In this document: piece after piece, positions 11,456-24,749 of the stretch
Layout of the letters: each line of letters starts with the position of its first letter
How positions within the stretch are numbered: the stretch's first letter is position 1
NCBI GenBank assembly: GCA_029961685.1
Contig: JARWKL010000004.1
Location: 36,816,986-36,880,985 of the forward strand
Direction: 5' to 3'
DNA from: Aristolochia californica
Lineage: Eukaryota > Streptophyta > Magnoliopsida > Piperales > Aristolochiaceae
Length of the DNA stretch: 64,000 nt
Program-made: the position numbers and the translations under genes
The notes under the pieces: model-generated
Seen by the model: the letters and a program-made list of their open reading frames with translations, nothing else
Databases searched by the model: none
What the model was told of the DNA's origin: nothing

Positions 11456-14400
11456 TCACTGTTGCCTTTGCCTTTTTATTCTCTCTAGAGCACCCAGACG
11501 ACTATTATCATCCTCAACATCTCTCTTCTTGTTAACTTTTTCTACTTCGCTAGCCAACTCCCCAAAGACTGAAGCCGGAACATCTTTTTGGGAAATTTCA
11601 ACTTGATCATCCTCAAAATCTTCAGGCAATTCTATGTCCTCTTGATCTACAGTAACCTTTCTCCCTCCATCAGGTGTCTGGGTAACTCCGGGTTGGACCT
11701 CAACTCCAGCACTCACAAAGCCTACTCTTTTGCTACCATCGCTAGTTATAGTAGGTAGAAGCTGCCTCTCTAAAGCAGCCATTTCATCTTCAGGAACTCC
11801 TGCACGCTTTAGAGTATCAACAGTTTCTTCTAAGTTTAGCTTTTGATCCTTCTGCATCAAGTACTCTGGGAGGATGAAATGAGTCTGCAGAGATTGCATA
11901 TGAACATCAGGGCCATAAAATGAGACATATAACGGAAAAAAAAAATTCTCTTTTGAATCATGAAATGATTTTATCAAATAAACAGAAAAGAACGAATACA
12001 CTTTTTTAATGCAAAATCTACAGAAGAAACAAACATTAAAGAAACCTACCTGACTATGACTAGCTGACACACTACGCTTTATACGTAGCATTTCTCGGTA
12101 GGTATCTACATTCCCATGTTGCACCTCAAAGTCATGCCATTTACTCCAGAAATCAGCATCCAAGCGAGGGTCTGCAAATTTGGACGCGTACACATAAATA
12201 CTGCGTGCCCTGTCGATTTCCCCCAAACTCTTTTCCAATTCTGCATATTTCATGCAGATGGCTTTCAAATCTTTAATGGGTACCCCCGACTCGATCGCTT
12301 GCTACAAAACATTCCACCAATACACCAAGAGAAAGAATCAACACCAGACATGCAAGCCAAGAAGCAACACAAGATATAATCCACTTGAAATATTGTGAAA
12401 GCTGAAAATAAGAAAACTAACCTCATATATCTCCCTTGTTCTGGGAACACCAAAAATCTCAGCTGCACGAGCAATATAAATTTCATACATGCTCATTTTC
12501 TCATTATCTGGAACAGCTTTTGCAGCTTTCGCATAAACCTCCATTGCACGCTTTGCTAGCCCACAATCCTCCTCAAGTTTTGCATATTGTAGGTACAAGG
12601 GTTTTACATCTTCTGCAGGAGCCTGAAGAATAAAATCCACCAAAACAGTAAGGATCATAATACATAACTCGTTCTCTTATTCCTCCTAAAAGTAAAATAT
12701 TCTTCGTAGAAGATAAACAACCAACTGCTCTACAGTCATTGAAGCTACTTCAAATACAGAGAATATGGTATTGCTACAAATACAATTGTCTCATTACCTT
12801 GCAAAAGTAAAGATATTGAATAGACCAAGATACAAACATACTATGATGACATAGCATAAAGAGCACAATGGATGAATATGGATTATCAATTCTTCTACAA
12901 CCATTGGATCCATCACTAATTAAAACAAATACAATATAAAGGCTAAAAAAAATCAACAGTATGTTTGAGATTTTTTTATTTATTTTAGAAAGAGCACAAT
13001 TTAATTAAGCAATAACACAAACCACAAAAACAAACATCAATAAGGGGAGTCTCTTACAATGAGAGATTGGAGAGAGACCCCCTCAACTAAAGAGTCTTCA
13101 AAATTATTAGCCGATCTATGAATCAAACTCCATGTACAAACAAAAAGACTAGCTAAGTCTTGAATTTCTTAGAAAAAATGCAGATGCCACCAGGGAGGAG
13201 ATCTCTTGCCATCACACCAACTAATCACACTTTTAGAATCTCCTTCAACATGAAGCTGGCCTTGAAACAAACAGTAAGCTTGAGATTATCAGGCAGAACA
13301 TTAAATTCAAACATATTCACATTTTCTTCAGTATTTCATACTCTACACATTCAGCAATACTATAATCGTTTTTTCCAAGAGAAAAGTAGCCCTTTACTAT
13401 AATTTGTTAATATACTAGTCAATTTTCCGGCAAGTTTCTCGACAAGTTATGGTCAAAATTCATCATCCCCTGTACTCATTGAGATCTCTTATAGTTGCCA
13501 ACTTGGGTTTAGTCATGTTTCTATATTCCGGTCCATCTCGAACTATGAAAACATCTCTCTTATTTGGTAAAATCCATTCCTTATGTTTTTTCTTGGAATG
13601 CTTTGATTTTTGTTCAACTTTCAAATACTGTGTGTGGTTCGACCAATCTCAGGAATTGAGTCAGTTAATCCCTCTGTGTGGGTTGGGTATACAGAGCAAC
13701 TTCGTCCTTGGTGAAATATAGCTGCCCTTAAAAGTAGGCTGTTTTTCTTCTACTACACCGGCTGGTGTCTTGTTGCCATTAGGTGGTCCACTTTGTGCCA
13801 CTCATCAAGTTCCACCTTTTCCTTGTGTCCTACCCTCCCTTTAGGATTGTGAGAGTTATTGTCTTCACTAGTATTTATTTTGTCCAATTGGATGTCTCGA
13901 AGTGGTCTGTTATTCAAAGAGACATGGGAGTAGATGAAAGTTGAAGGATCTAGAGTTCTATGATGTTCACACCGACATTCATTAGCACGTGTTTCCTAGC
14001 TTCAGCAGGAGACAAAGTATAAGTGTGTGAGTACTGATGAAGTTAACTCCAAGAACCATTCTACATGTGCAAGCTCAAGAGTCAAAACCACAAATAAGTC
14101 AAAGATCACATAAATGTCACAATGCAATGACAAGCCACTTAAGTCAAAGAATTTGCGGTTTCTTTTTTCATATGCTTAAAATAGGGAACAGAGACAAATT
14201 TTATAACAAGTGGAAACTATATGCTCCAACTTGTGGGGGAGTGCTAGAAGTTGTCTCAAATAAATAAGGTTTTACTTATTTTCTAAGAAAGTAGTTTCTT
14301 ATAGAAAGCAGATTCCTGTGGTTAATAGGTTGAAGGGGCATTGTTGTAATTTTGACTATTATTTAAGTTATAAATAGGGGAGAGGAGTCTCTAAACCCAA

Positions 14401-16949
14401 ACCTCTACCATTAATGCCAAAATGGATCTGATGGACCATATTGAAACATCTAGAGAAAATATTTTAATCAATTCACAGAAAGGAAGCCATGGCCCTCCTA
14501 TAAGTAGTCCTAATATGGGAGGAAGATCGTATAATAGGACAAATTATGCTTCTGATGACAAATATGGCATTCAAAATGTTCCACAAGTAGGCAATGCCTT
14601 TTGCATTCATCATCTCTTTCTATCCATGAGAAAAAAATTAATGAATAAAAATGACATCATTCAAGAGTATACCCCAGGATAGAACTATACTAACAACATC
14701 GCATTTAATAGAAGTAAACCCAAAGGACATCTGCAATGGGTCAAACATGGCAATTAAATTGTATATTGAACCAATAACAATACATACCTTCTCAACAGCA
14801 TGCTCAAACAACTCTCTTGCTCGTTCTAACTTTGTCTTTCCATATCTTTTGACAAATTTGGATAAATATGTAACCCAGATGTCCTTGACATGTGGGTACT
14901 TGAATATCTTTACACCTCTCTCATACACCTTAAATGCATCCTCAAAATATTTATGCTCCTGCCAGAGTAAATAAAATTAATAAATAAACAGCTTTTTTTA
15001 AGGCTAACATAAATCAATAATTCTTTTTTAAAAGTAGACACTCATTAAATTCAAAAGAAAAAATAATTAAGATTTATATCAAATCTTTACCTCCAATAGC
15101 AATGCATAGTTCATTATGATTTGTGGGGTAGCAATCTTCAGATCAAGAATTCTCTCATAAACCGCACGCGTGGAATCCAATGTCCCTAAGCTCTCTTCCA
15201 GATCAACATAAAATGTCCATAATCTTAAAGACCTATGCAGTTTCATCTGTACTGGTACATTCCCATCAGCAACAACTGCACATGTTAAAACAATACACAT
15301 CAGATCATTCTTATTGGCTGATACCTTTTGATATAGTTTCAAAACTTACTGCAATGATTGCAAACATAAGATGAATTAAAAGTCCTATGATGCATGAATT
15401 TATGGTTACCTAAAAACTGATATAAGAATGTATAATAGTGCTTACCTCTTCGTTTCACCTCGACAGAGGGTTCTGCTGTTGCACGCCTCATCAGCTCCAA
15501 TGCACCTTTAAAGTTCTTATGCCTTAACTCCATTTCAGCCCATTCACACCACAAACTTGCTAAATTATCTACCATCTTGAAATTAACTTGCACAGCCTTG
15601 TCAAATATCACTCTTGCATTTGCCACATCATTATGGGTTTCATACAACTTCGCAAAAGCAACCCACAGCGTGTGGGGCTTTCCAACAGCCTTCATGGGGT
15701 CAACTGTCCTTACAGCTTCTGTGAAGGTTAGTATCTGCTTCGTGGCATTGCCCTCAAAAAGCTTTACTCTCCTATGCCACTGTTCTACATTGTGCGGGTT
15801 CTGTCTGAGCAAAACACTATTAGCAAGTTCTGGCCTTCTTTGAATGAGGTACTCCAACCTCTCCAACCGCAAATCCACATCATTGTCATCATTTAACCAA
15901 AAACCATGTAACATCTTCCTAGCAAATTTTTTTGCAGATAGACCAGTCTCCAATCGAGCATCTTGACCAGGCTCCTCATCATTCTCAAGCTCACTCTCAT
16001 CCTCTTCATCACTCATATCCAGAGTTGCCATTTTGGCTGCAAGAGCACTATCCTCGAATGAAGTATAACTATCAAAAATGACACTGAAGTCTCTGACAGT
16101 GACCACTGTAGTCATCCCTTCTTCATAAATATCCCGAGCCTTCTCAAAAAGACCACGCCTAACATAGTAATCTGCCAACGACGTCCAAAGTAGCCCAACT
16201 TGATCCGTATATTTACGAATCCCTCCACGGATAATAGCATCGACCTTAAGCCCAGAAACTTCTGTGGCATGCTTAGTCAGCAAATCACATAATTCAAGCC
16301 ATAACTGATGCTTTGTCTTACCCTTAATGGAGAAGAACTGATCATCATTAAGCACAGAGGCCAACTTCTCAGCTGCTTCTTGCCAGAGTTCAGAATCTAT
16401 CAGAAATTCAATAAATTCCTCAATGTGAGATGGGTCAAATTTTAGGTATCTGCGATACACCCGTAGTGAGGTCTCCACTGGGATCCCCTTTTGGCTAACA
16501 AAAGCAAGATATGGAGCCCAAATACGATCATGCTGAGTAACAGGCAGAGCACATAGGGCTCTGTCAAAGGTGCGACGAGTCCTAGTTATGAATTTCTGAT
16601 TAGTTAAGGTTTCAAGATACATAATCCAGATTCTGGGCATCTTGTGCATTGTGACAAGCGCACGCTCAAAGGTGTTGTTAAGGGACTGGTATTGCGGGTG
16701 AGAGATGGGGAGGTGGCGCACAGACTCGAGGCGCTCCCGAAGATAAGCATGCCAAAGCTTGAAGGAGCCTGGCAGGGCTTTGAGGGCACGCTCATAGATT
16801 ATTGCACGCTTCTTAAAAGGGGAGTGTGCTCGGGCTATAAGATATCGCCACCATAGCTTGAGGGAGAAGGGGTTTCGGAGAATCTCTTCCTCATAGAGAA
16901 GATCAGACTCGGATGGATAAAGGTCTTCTGAGATGCTAGGAATAGCCAT
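11456..16949 (-). CDS. SYF1: SYF1 pre-mRNA-splicing factor (XAB2 orthologue), HAT-repeat protein
   Basis: SYF1 is a scaffold of the Prp19/NTC spliceosome complex (MAC in plants) in the nucleus. Exons: 16949-15446, 15275-15091, 14958-14788, 12622-12422, 12301-12050 and 11884-11456. These join in frame with GT-AG introns (170, 132, 2165, 120 and 165 bp) and give 913 residues, close to the roughly 915 of plant SYF1. The start is MAIPSISEDLYPSESDLLYEEE; upstream codons in the same frame belong to a leader, because a TTTTCTTGTGTAG acceptor-like site lies just before this ATG. HAT repeats with spaced W and Y residues fill most of the protein (for example NPFSLKLWWRYL, MHKMPRIWIMYLETL, KDIWVTYLSKFVKRYG, DADFWSKWHDFEV). 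An acidic insert (MSDEEDESELENDEE) lies near residue 311, and the C-terminus is acidic then basic (LPEDFEDDQVE ... ALERIKRQRQQ). No lesion was found. Intron 3 is swollen by repeats. Confidence 0.97.
12960..13290 (-). mobile_element. LINE 3' end fragment (RNase H tail)
   Basis: On the minus strand, peptides such as WWQEISSLVASAFFLRNSRLS resemble the end of the LINE RNase H domain (compare the PPWRHWEIFQEIL region of the LINE at 24.5 kb). A T-rich stretch at 12968-12985 on the plus strand would be the poly(A) end. Heavily decayed; assignment is by similarity of pattern only. Confidence 0.5.
14231..14420 (+). repeat. copia-type polypurine tract and LTR fragment
   Basis: TTGTGGGGGAGT (14231-14242) precedes TGCTAGAAGTTGTC, the form taken by copia 3' LTR starts in this window. 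A TATA box (TATAAATAGGGG, 14369) follows at LTR-like spacing. The LTR end and most of the element are missing. Confidence 0.55.
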
Positions 16950-17990
16950 TGACCTACACAAGAAAATTACACAAATGCTTAGCATGTTTCCCAGCCATAT
17001 ATAATCAACTTTATCCAGAAAAGGAATGAGATCCAGGTAATACAAATTACAGACGGAACTTTTGTGTGTTGCAACAAAAAAGAGTCTAGCTCTACAGTAT
17101 ATGCACTCCATAATTCACCAATAGAGGAAATTTTAAAATCAAAATATTCAACAATGTTCTGCTCAGGAATATATACCCTTTCCGTATACACATCAGAAAA
17201 GATATAAAATTAGATGGATTTTTATTCAGATCCATGGACGGTTAAAAAAGGGTCTCCTCTACAGTATCTGCTGATTTGATAAAAACAAGCAAGTAAAAGA
17301 ACTATTTCATTTTCTCTTCAATGTGCATTCTCCCCCAGTTTTCTCCAAGCCAAGATATCTTAATTCTTCTTCTAATAAGGTTTTCAATCAAATCTATGCA
17401 AAAAATAAAAAAAGTTTCCTTTGCACTATTCTGCGAACTCACAAACACTGAAAGTAAAAAATTAAAAATGGTTGAGATGCTCGAATATCTTAACAAAAAT
17501 CAGTTAAAAACTTGCAGACTTGCCACTAGAAACATGGATTAATCACTAAACACAAACATGAGACATTACCTACTTCAATGGTTTTCCTTGTTCCACCAAG
17601 TAAGTCGGTCAAAGAGAGAAATTGAATGAAAACTAGCAAACAAAAACAAGACAGGAAACGTATACTATTTTGCTTATATTAATAAATCTGCCATCAGCTT
17701 GAAATTAACAATAAGTCCAGTTCATCCTAAGATTAGTTGGGTGGTAGTAAATCCGATCAGAATTTTGATTTTTCCTAAGATCACTTGGGGACTCTTCTGA
17801 ATTGATATGTCACATCATGACACTACCATTGAAGCTAGTCCACTTGGGGACTCTTCTGAATTGATACGTCACACCATGACACTACCATTGTGTAGTTTAA
17901 ACCGCTAAATTTTACAGATTTTCATGTGAATTGTATAGTTAAAATCTTGTGATACAATTAACTGTATGACTCATTTTCTTAAATGTATTT
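16950..17990. other. SYF1 upstream region
   Basis: This stretch should hold the SYF1 leader and perhaps its promoter on the minus strand. An acceptor-like TTTTCTTGTGTAG|GTCA directly before the start codon suggests a 5'-UTR intron. A 59-bp tandem duplication (17782-17840 and 17841-about 17893; unit starts CACTTGGGGACTCTTC) has a few mismatches. No other coding sequence seen. Confidence 0.5.
17782..17893. repeat. 59-bp tandem duplication
   Basis: The unit CACTTGGGGACTCTTCTGAA... begins at 17782 and again at 17841, with T/C differences in the TGATATGTCACATC section. Confidence 0.8.
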
Positions 17991-18207
17991 TTGGAGTATC
18001 TTGCCTCATAGCAAAATGATGACGGAGATGTGTAACTTGAGAGAGGTGGGCATGGAGGAGGATGCTAGACTGTTCTAGAGATTTACATCCACGAAGGAGA
18101 TAGCCCTTGTTCATGGGAGGAGGATGGAAACGTCAGATATCGAGGCTCAACAGAGACAAGAGGACAGGGGAAAATCACCGGTGACGGAGGAGGATGGGCC
18201 CTAGAGC

Positions 18208-20601
18208 ATGGTGAAGGGAAGGTCTGCAATTCGCAAAAGAAGCAATAGAAGAGGAGAAGCATCGTGGGTACACGGCGACATAGAACTCTCAATGGAGCTA
18301 ACGCAGGGACAGGCAGTTCGTATAACGATAAGGAATGGGCAAAGAAGATCGTATATCTCTATCCCCCCTGCTTCAATCTCGGATTTTGCCTGCGTTTTTG
18401 AAGAAGGAGATTACGGAAATGCTCCGAGATTTCGTGAAATCCGCATCGATGAAATTTCCTTTACCATATCTGTATTCCGGAAAAAAGGTATTAGAGAGCA
18501 AAAAAAATTTCAGAGGAGAGGACTCAAAGTCATGGCGCACGTGTACTTATCGGAATTTCTCGGAGACTATCACTGTTGGAAAGAGCTACGAAGCTCGATC
18601 CTGGCTCTCGACGAGAAAATGGTTAAGATCTCTACGATGAGAAAGGACAAGAACAATCTACCTCATAGGAAAGATGTTCGTCACTTCCCACCCCTTCTAA
18701 TGTCCATTTCAAACAACAAAATCCCTACACCCTCTTTCTCCATATCACCCTCAAACCCCCACCAGAAAATCCCCCAAACTCCCGATAAACTCCCGGTCAT
18801 AAATCTACCCCCGGATCTTTTCAAAAAAAGGAAAACAAAAACTCAGCACAAGCCTCATCGTGGAATCCCCCTCGGCGAGATGGAATAGCCTCAAACTCAC
18901 TCTCTAGTTCGGCGAATTTTTCTCTTCAACCAAAAATTGCGTGGATGGAACCCGGGAAGTGGCTGGTTACTACGAAATCAAGAGAGGAAACGGAAGAAAT
19001 TTTGGGGAATAAGAAATGGCTACAAGAAGAGGAACTATTTGCGACGGAGTGGGAAACAACTCCGGTAGGGCAGCCTCTCGGCCAATGGGTTTCAACCTGT
19101 GGCCTACCAATCGAACTATGGACAGAGGAGGTACTCAGTAAAAAATTTACTTCCTTCAGAAAGATAATACAATGGTCGGAATCCACGACGGATGGCTCCA
19201 AACTGGATGTTGTGATGGCTTTCGTCAACCCCAACTGTCGATGGAGAGAGGCAGGCTACCAAAAACTGAGCTTCGGTGAAGATTTCGTATGGCTAGAGGT
19301 GTCTTTCGAGGAGCTCGGTGTACTGCAACAGCCGGAAAATCGTCGAATGCGAAAGAGAAACACTATTCCGAAGACTCTAGCCAACGTGACTCCAGGATGA
19401 GGTAACACTGCATATACTCAACGGACTTTCTCCACTTCAAGTGAGTCAGCGTCACTCCCGAGTCATGACTCACACAAAAGCTTGAATGCGAACTCAGAGG
19501 GGAGTTTTTCGAGAAGCACATCGATCCCGGAAAAAGAGGTACGTCTGTCAGCTAAAGTTAATTTGATTTCTTATTCAAAGTTTGAAAAAGGGGACTCTGT
19601 AACCGAGGCTTTTAAAATTATTTTGAAACCCCAAAAAGCTACCGAGGGTAGCGTGTCTGGGCTCTCTTCTGGGTTACCCCTCACAGCACCCAACACATCA
19701 CTCACGGACTCCAATGAGCAATGCACTCATTCCCTCCTCACTTTAATTCAAAATTCAAATCAAAACAAGGAAAAGGGTGTACTGAGTACAGATACATTCT
19801 TGGAAATCGTGTCCCTTCAAAATCCAAAAATAAAATGTCAACGTATTCCGATAAAAGAGCCTGGTTCAGAAATCGAGTCTGACACTTCACGCCTCTCGGA
19901 TAATACTGTTGTTTCAATTTTTTCAACTTCCAAGAATACCCACTCCCCAAGTTTACCCAACAGAAACTTCCCTCCACTCATCCCGAGATTACAAAAAGGC
20001 AAAAACAAAAAGAGAAGATAATTTGAACCTCGAGCCAAGAGCCTCTCATGCGCGTCAGCCCGAGGAACCAGTAATCACATCGGGCTGTGACGACTCAAGC
20101 TCAGAGTCAGGAGAAAGTCACAAATCCGTCTTCCCCCCGACTTCTGTCTCTTTTGGGGAATGGAATGAACATTCTCAAGGAGCTGCCGAGCAAGGATCAG
20201 ACACGCAGAGAAAAGAAAGGTTGGCGAATTTCACAGAATTATCAAGCACTCAAATGGAAACAGATCAGGCAGAATACCCAGGCCAAGGAAAACTCCCAAA
20301 CAGGGTTCCAAGCTCTCCCCCTCTACGAAATACTTACCAGAGAAGTAGAGGAAATCTGGAAACTAATTTATCTCAGAGAGAAGCTACTAGCCTTGCTATA
20401 AAAAAGAATATAGATCCGGCACCTTCTCCCACTGACAGAGCTGAGAGTATTGTGAAGGAACCTCACATGGAGAATAAAAAATATGATGAAGAGACATGGA
20501 AAAATATGATGGAATTGGCACGCCTAATGGGCGTGATGTATCAAGAACAGCTGAATGGGGACATTGCGGCGTTGGGAGTTCATGGCCGGGCTAGCAAATG
20601 A
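18208..20601 (+). pseudogene. LINE ORF1 (nucleic-acid-binding Gag-like protein), frameshifted
   Basis: Plant L1 ORF1 binds element RNA. Pieces lie at 18208-18888, 18945-19400 and 19482-20021 and in the overlapping frame at 19909-20601. Visible features are a DUF4283-like core (TIRNGQRRSYISIP, KSWxE-type segment KVMAHVYLSEFLGDYHCW, and WVSTCGLPIELWTEEVL) followed by a long serine/proline-rich, low-complexity tail. No zinc knuckle was seen. The last piece overlaps the first bases of ORF2, an arrangement usual for these elements. At least two frame changes and a TAG near 18886 break it. Confidence 0.75.
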
Positions 20602-23600
20602 TCTTGCCGTCTTGGAATGTCAGAGGGATTGGTACTACCCGGAAGCGCGGCACGATATCCAGTTACCTATCTCAATTCAAGCCTTCAATTGTCATATTCC
20701 AAGAAACAAAGTGTCAAGAGATGACAGATGATATTGCCAAAGAACTTTGGGCGTGCCCCTCAATTAAGTGGGCAGCGGTGAATGCTATTGGCCACTCCGA
20801 AGGTATCTTTGTTGCATGGGACACAACAAAGTTTGACTCTCTTAATATCATGGAAGGTCATTTCTCTTTGGGTATACAGTTCAAAGATCTCTCCACTGAC
20901 AGAATTTAGTGTGGGTGGAGTATACGGTCCAACTAGTTACAGGGACCATAGCCTACTCCGGGAAGAGCTTAGTACGCTTCTGGAGAATTGGAATTTCCCA
21001 TGGCTCCTTGCAGGGGACCTCAATGCGCCATCAGATACTGTCATGAGAAGAGCCCCCCAGCTACCCGCATTACAGCCTCTATGCGAGGCTTCTCAGACTT
21101 CATTAGGGGGAATGGTTTGGATGAGATTCCCTTATCCGGGAAGAACTACACATGGACAAATAGTCAGCAGCAACCCGTATTATCTAAATTGGATTGGTTC
21201 TGGGCATGTAACAACTGGTTGCAGATGTTTGGAAATGTTACTGGAAGAGTTCTAAACAAAGTAGGCTCAGATCATTGGCCTATCTTGTTGACATCAGTTT
21301 TTGAAAAATGGGGGCCCTCGCCATTCCGGTTTGAAAACTCTTGGTTAATGGAGAAAAAATTTGAGTCTTCTTATTGATGGTTGGTTGGATGAGGGTCCGA
21401 GTCTTGGTAGAAGGGAGTGGGCACTCCCCCTAAAATTGCGCTTCATCAAAGGAAAAATTAAGGAGTGGGCCACTAGACGTCATACCTCTTTGATTGCTGA
21501 GAAGGCTTCCCTCATATCCCATATTGCGGCTCTGGACTTGGTGGAGGAACAAAGGTACTTAACTTCCGATGAATTTTCGCTTTGAGTCTCTCTCAATTTT
21601 AAGCACAACACTATTTTGCACCAAGAGAAGGTTCGATGGAAGCAAAGAGCCAGATTCAAATGGCTAAAAGAAGGAGATGCAAATACCAAATTTTTTCATG
21701 TCGTCGCTTCGGCAAAAAGGAGATCCAATCGAATTACCTCATTATGCATTAATAATGAGGTAACGTCATGTCGGATCTCAATTACTAACGAGCTGGTTAA
21801 GTTTTTTACAGAGTTATACTGGGAGGAGTGTACCAGCAGGCCGAAGCTTACACACATTAGCTTTTCTCGCATCTCCACAGCAGCTGCAGCACTAATTGAA
21901 TCTCTTTTTTCTTCGGCTGAAATTGAGTGGGCCGTCCTGGGCATGGAGTGACAGGGCACCGGGCCCAGATGGTTTTAATGGGGACTTTCTGAAAAAGTTC
22001 TGGGCTCGCCTGAAGGAAGATATAAGTGTTATGATCCACTACTTCTTCAGAAACAGCATCACATACTGCAGCATTGGCGCGTCATTTATCGCATTGGTTC
22101 CAAAAAAAGTAAGTGTTGAGAAAACTGAGGATTTTCGCCCCATCAATCTTGTTAAGAGTGCTTATAAAATCATTGCGAGAATCTTAGCACATCGTTTAAA
22201 GGCAGTGCTCCCCATCGTCATCCACAGAGGTCAAGGCACTTTCCTTAAGGAGAGAGAGATTCTAGATTCCACAATGGCTGCACACGAGCTTATGGACCAT
22301 TTCAAACGTAATCAGGACCCAAGAATCGCCCTAAAGCTTGATCTTGAAAAAGCTTTTGATAGAGTTAATTGGATCTTGCTTGATGAAATAATGGAAAAAA
22401 TGGGATTTGGAGAAAGATGGCAATTTTGGATTAGGAATTGTGTGGGTTCAGCATCACATTCCCTTATACTCAATGGCTCGGTATGTGGATATTTTAAAGG
22501 AACCAAGGGTATTCGCCAAGGGGACCCTCTTTCCCCGCTCTTATTTAACATAGTAGCAGAATTCCTGTCCGTTATGTTCTATTCAACAGTCAACCTTGGA
22601 TGGCTATCTCCAACAAGTCCGCACCGGGCTTTTAATATTCCGATTTTGCAGTACGCAGACGATACTATTATTTTTGGAGTCGGAGATATGCACAGTACTA
22701 GGAGGATAAAGGCAGTATTGGGACTTTTTGAAATAGCATCTGGGCAGAAAGTTAATTGGGGGAAAACATCTCTCATAGGATTTAATGTGGACCAGCAAAA
22801 CCTTGTAGAGATGGCAAGTTTATTTGGTTGCTCTACTACTACACTTCCTGCAAAATATCTTGGTCTCCCTCTCTTTCATAGGCGTATTTCTCAGAACTTA
22901 TGGAACCTGGTGGTGGAAAAAATTGAAGCTCGGTTAGCAACTTGGAAGGGGCGGCTCCTCAGCAAAGCAGGTAGACTGATACTCCTCAAGTCATGTATTG
23001 CTGGCATCCCAAACTATGCACTGTCATTTATGCCTTGCCCGTCTTCAGTATGCAAAACCATGGATAAATTGAAAAGAAGATTCCTTTGAAGAGGCTCAAG
23101 TGACTCCTTTAAATATCACCTAGTTAGATGGGATGAAGTATGTTTGCCTAAGAAATTAGGTGGACTAGGGATTCGGAAATCAAAAGAAATGAACAAAGCC
23201 TTGCTTCTTAAGTGGATATGGAAGTTCGACACAAATTCGTCAAACCTTTGGAAAGATATGGTTCGTACCAAGTTGGACTAGAATTCTTTATGGTGGATGT
23301 CCGAGGGAAATCAGAGAGGGTTATCCTCAATTTGGAGATCTCTTTATTTACTTCTTCCAGATTTCTCCTCAGCTTGTAGATTCTTTGTGGGCAACGGCAG
23401 GTCTCTTAAATTTTGGGACGATTGGTGGACAAGACAGGAACCGTTGAGAAACTCTTTCAGCAGTATCTTCCTTATCTCCACTCAAAGGGAGATAACAGTG
23501 ACAGATGCTTTCGAGGGGGGTGATTTGAGTCTCCATCCCCGAAGGGGTCTTTTTGATACAGAGGCAATGGAAGCAAGTAGTTTACTGGATTCTTTGAATC

Positions 23601-24715
23601 ATGTCAGGATGAGGCATTCTAATGCAGACAAGCTAATATGGTGGCCGGACAAAAGCGGCAAATTCTCAGTTGCATCTGCATACAGACACATTAATGGTTG
23701 GGACTCAACGTAGAGCGAGCATGATATATACTTTGTGTGGCGTCTCTGTGGCCCTACATGTGGAGTGCTTGCCAAAATAAGATCCTTACAGCGGATGTGC
23801 TTCGAAGAGGGGGTCACCCCTCTATAGACTTACTATGTCCTTTTTGTAACATTGAAGAAGAATCCGCCAGCCATACCCTACTATTATGCCAGTATTTTTG
23901 GAAGGTTTGGACCTCTTATCTTTTGCAAATTGGGTTTGCAAATATGTATCTCTGCAGATCTGTTCTGTTTTAGCAAGTCAATCTATGGCTATCCCCTTCC
24001 TGGGCTCAGTAAAATGATGCTATCAGCATGTGTCAGTTTTGTGCCATGGGGGCTTTGGAATGAACAGAATAGGAGGCGGTTCGAGGCTAAATTTGAATCT
24101 GAGAAAACTGTAGCGGAAAAAGTGACGGGCCAAATATCCACTTGGCTCCTGACAAAAAACCTTTCTGCTCTTTCAAGGGCACTTCCATTCGTGAAAACTG
24201 GAGCAACCTAGCAAGGATGCATTTGGGGACCAAGATTCAAGTTATGAAAGAGTGGGCGCCCCCCGAAGGTTGGATACTTAAAATTGAATTTTGATGGTTC
24301 TTCTCTTGGCAATCCGGCGATCGCAAGTTTTGGAGGTGTGATTTCGGACTCATTTGGCAATTAGTGTATTTCTTATGCGGGTCCATTAGGCATCTCCGAC
24401 TCAACGTCTGCAGAGCTACATGGTCTTCTCAATGGGCTCCGGATTTTCAAAGATAAATGCAGTGGCCCAATTCACATTGAAGGGGATTCCAAGGTAGTCC
24501 TTGGATGGGGTTGTGGCACTTCCTTTCCGCCATGGAGGCATTGGGAAATTTTCCAGGAAATTTTAGAGATTACCACATTATTTTCTTGTATTTGGTCTCA
24601 CATTCCGAGATCTGCAAATTCGGCAACAGATGTGCTTGCCAAACAGAGAGAATCTCTTCAACATTTTGTTATTAGGGATTTGATCCCTATCGCTTTGCAA
24701 TTGTTCGCCTTTTTA
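20598..24715 (+). pseudogene. LINE ORF2 (endonuclease, reverse transcriptase, RNase H), frameshifted
   Basis: Endonuclease (20598-21377, three frames): WNVRGIG, QETKCQE, AGDLNAP and GSDHWPI carry the expected N, E, D/N and D/H residues. RT (21896-23089): [59 protein letters not shown] and the catalytic QYADDTIIF. Then a zinc-binding zf-RVT region (23599-23973: KLIWWPDKSGKFSVASAYRH, CPFCNIEEESASHTLL) and RNase H (24260-24715: [47 protein letters not shown], with a one-base shift near FDGS). Stops after LKRRFL (23088) and near 21583, 21951 and 23279 show it is dead. Confidence 0.9.
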
Positions 24716-24749
24716 ATGAATTACATCTTTATCAAAAAAAAAAAAAGGA

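Larger units (their letters stand above)
12623..14787 (-). other. SYF1 intron 3 with retroelement fragments
   Basis: This 2165-bp intron is more than ten times longer than the other four. It contains a minus-strand LINE 3' fragment (about 12960-13290) and the plus-strand 3' end of a copia-like element with polypurine tract and LTR start (14231-14420). GT and AG ends are intact and phase is 0 on both sides. Confidence 0.85.
18000..24746 (+). mobile_element. L1-type LINE, nearly full length, inactive
   Basis: A 5' untranslated region (from about 18000), ORF1, ORF2 with endonuclease, RT and RNase H, and a terminal A-tract (24734-24746) form a complete plant L1-type element on the plus strand. 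Frameshifts and stops occur in both ORFs. I could not find a target-site duplication: the sequence after the A-tract (GGACAACTAGC) has no clear copy near 18 kb, so the 5' end is approximate. Confidence 0.9.

Noticed and set aside
4967..16949. SYF1 (XAB2) next to XPB as a functional DNA-repair gene cluster
   Set aside because: Both have links to nucleotide excision repair, but the XPB copy is broken, the genes are not known as neighbours elsewhere, and plant genes are rarely clustered this way. Chance is the simplest reading.
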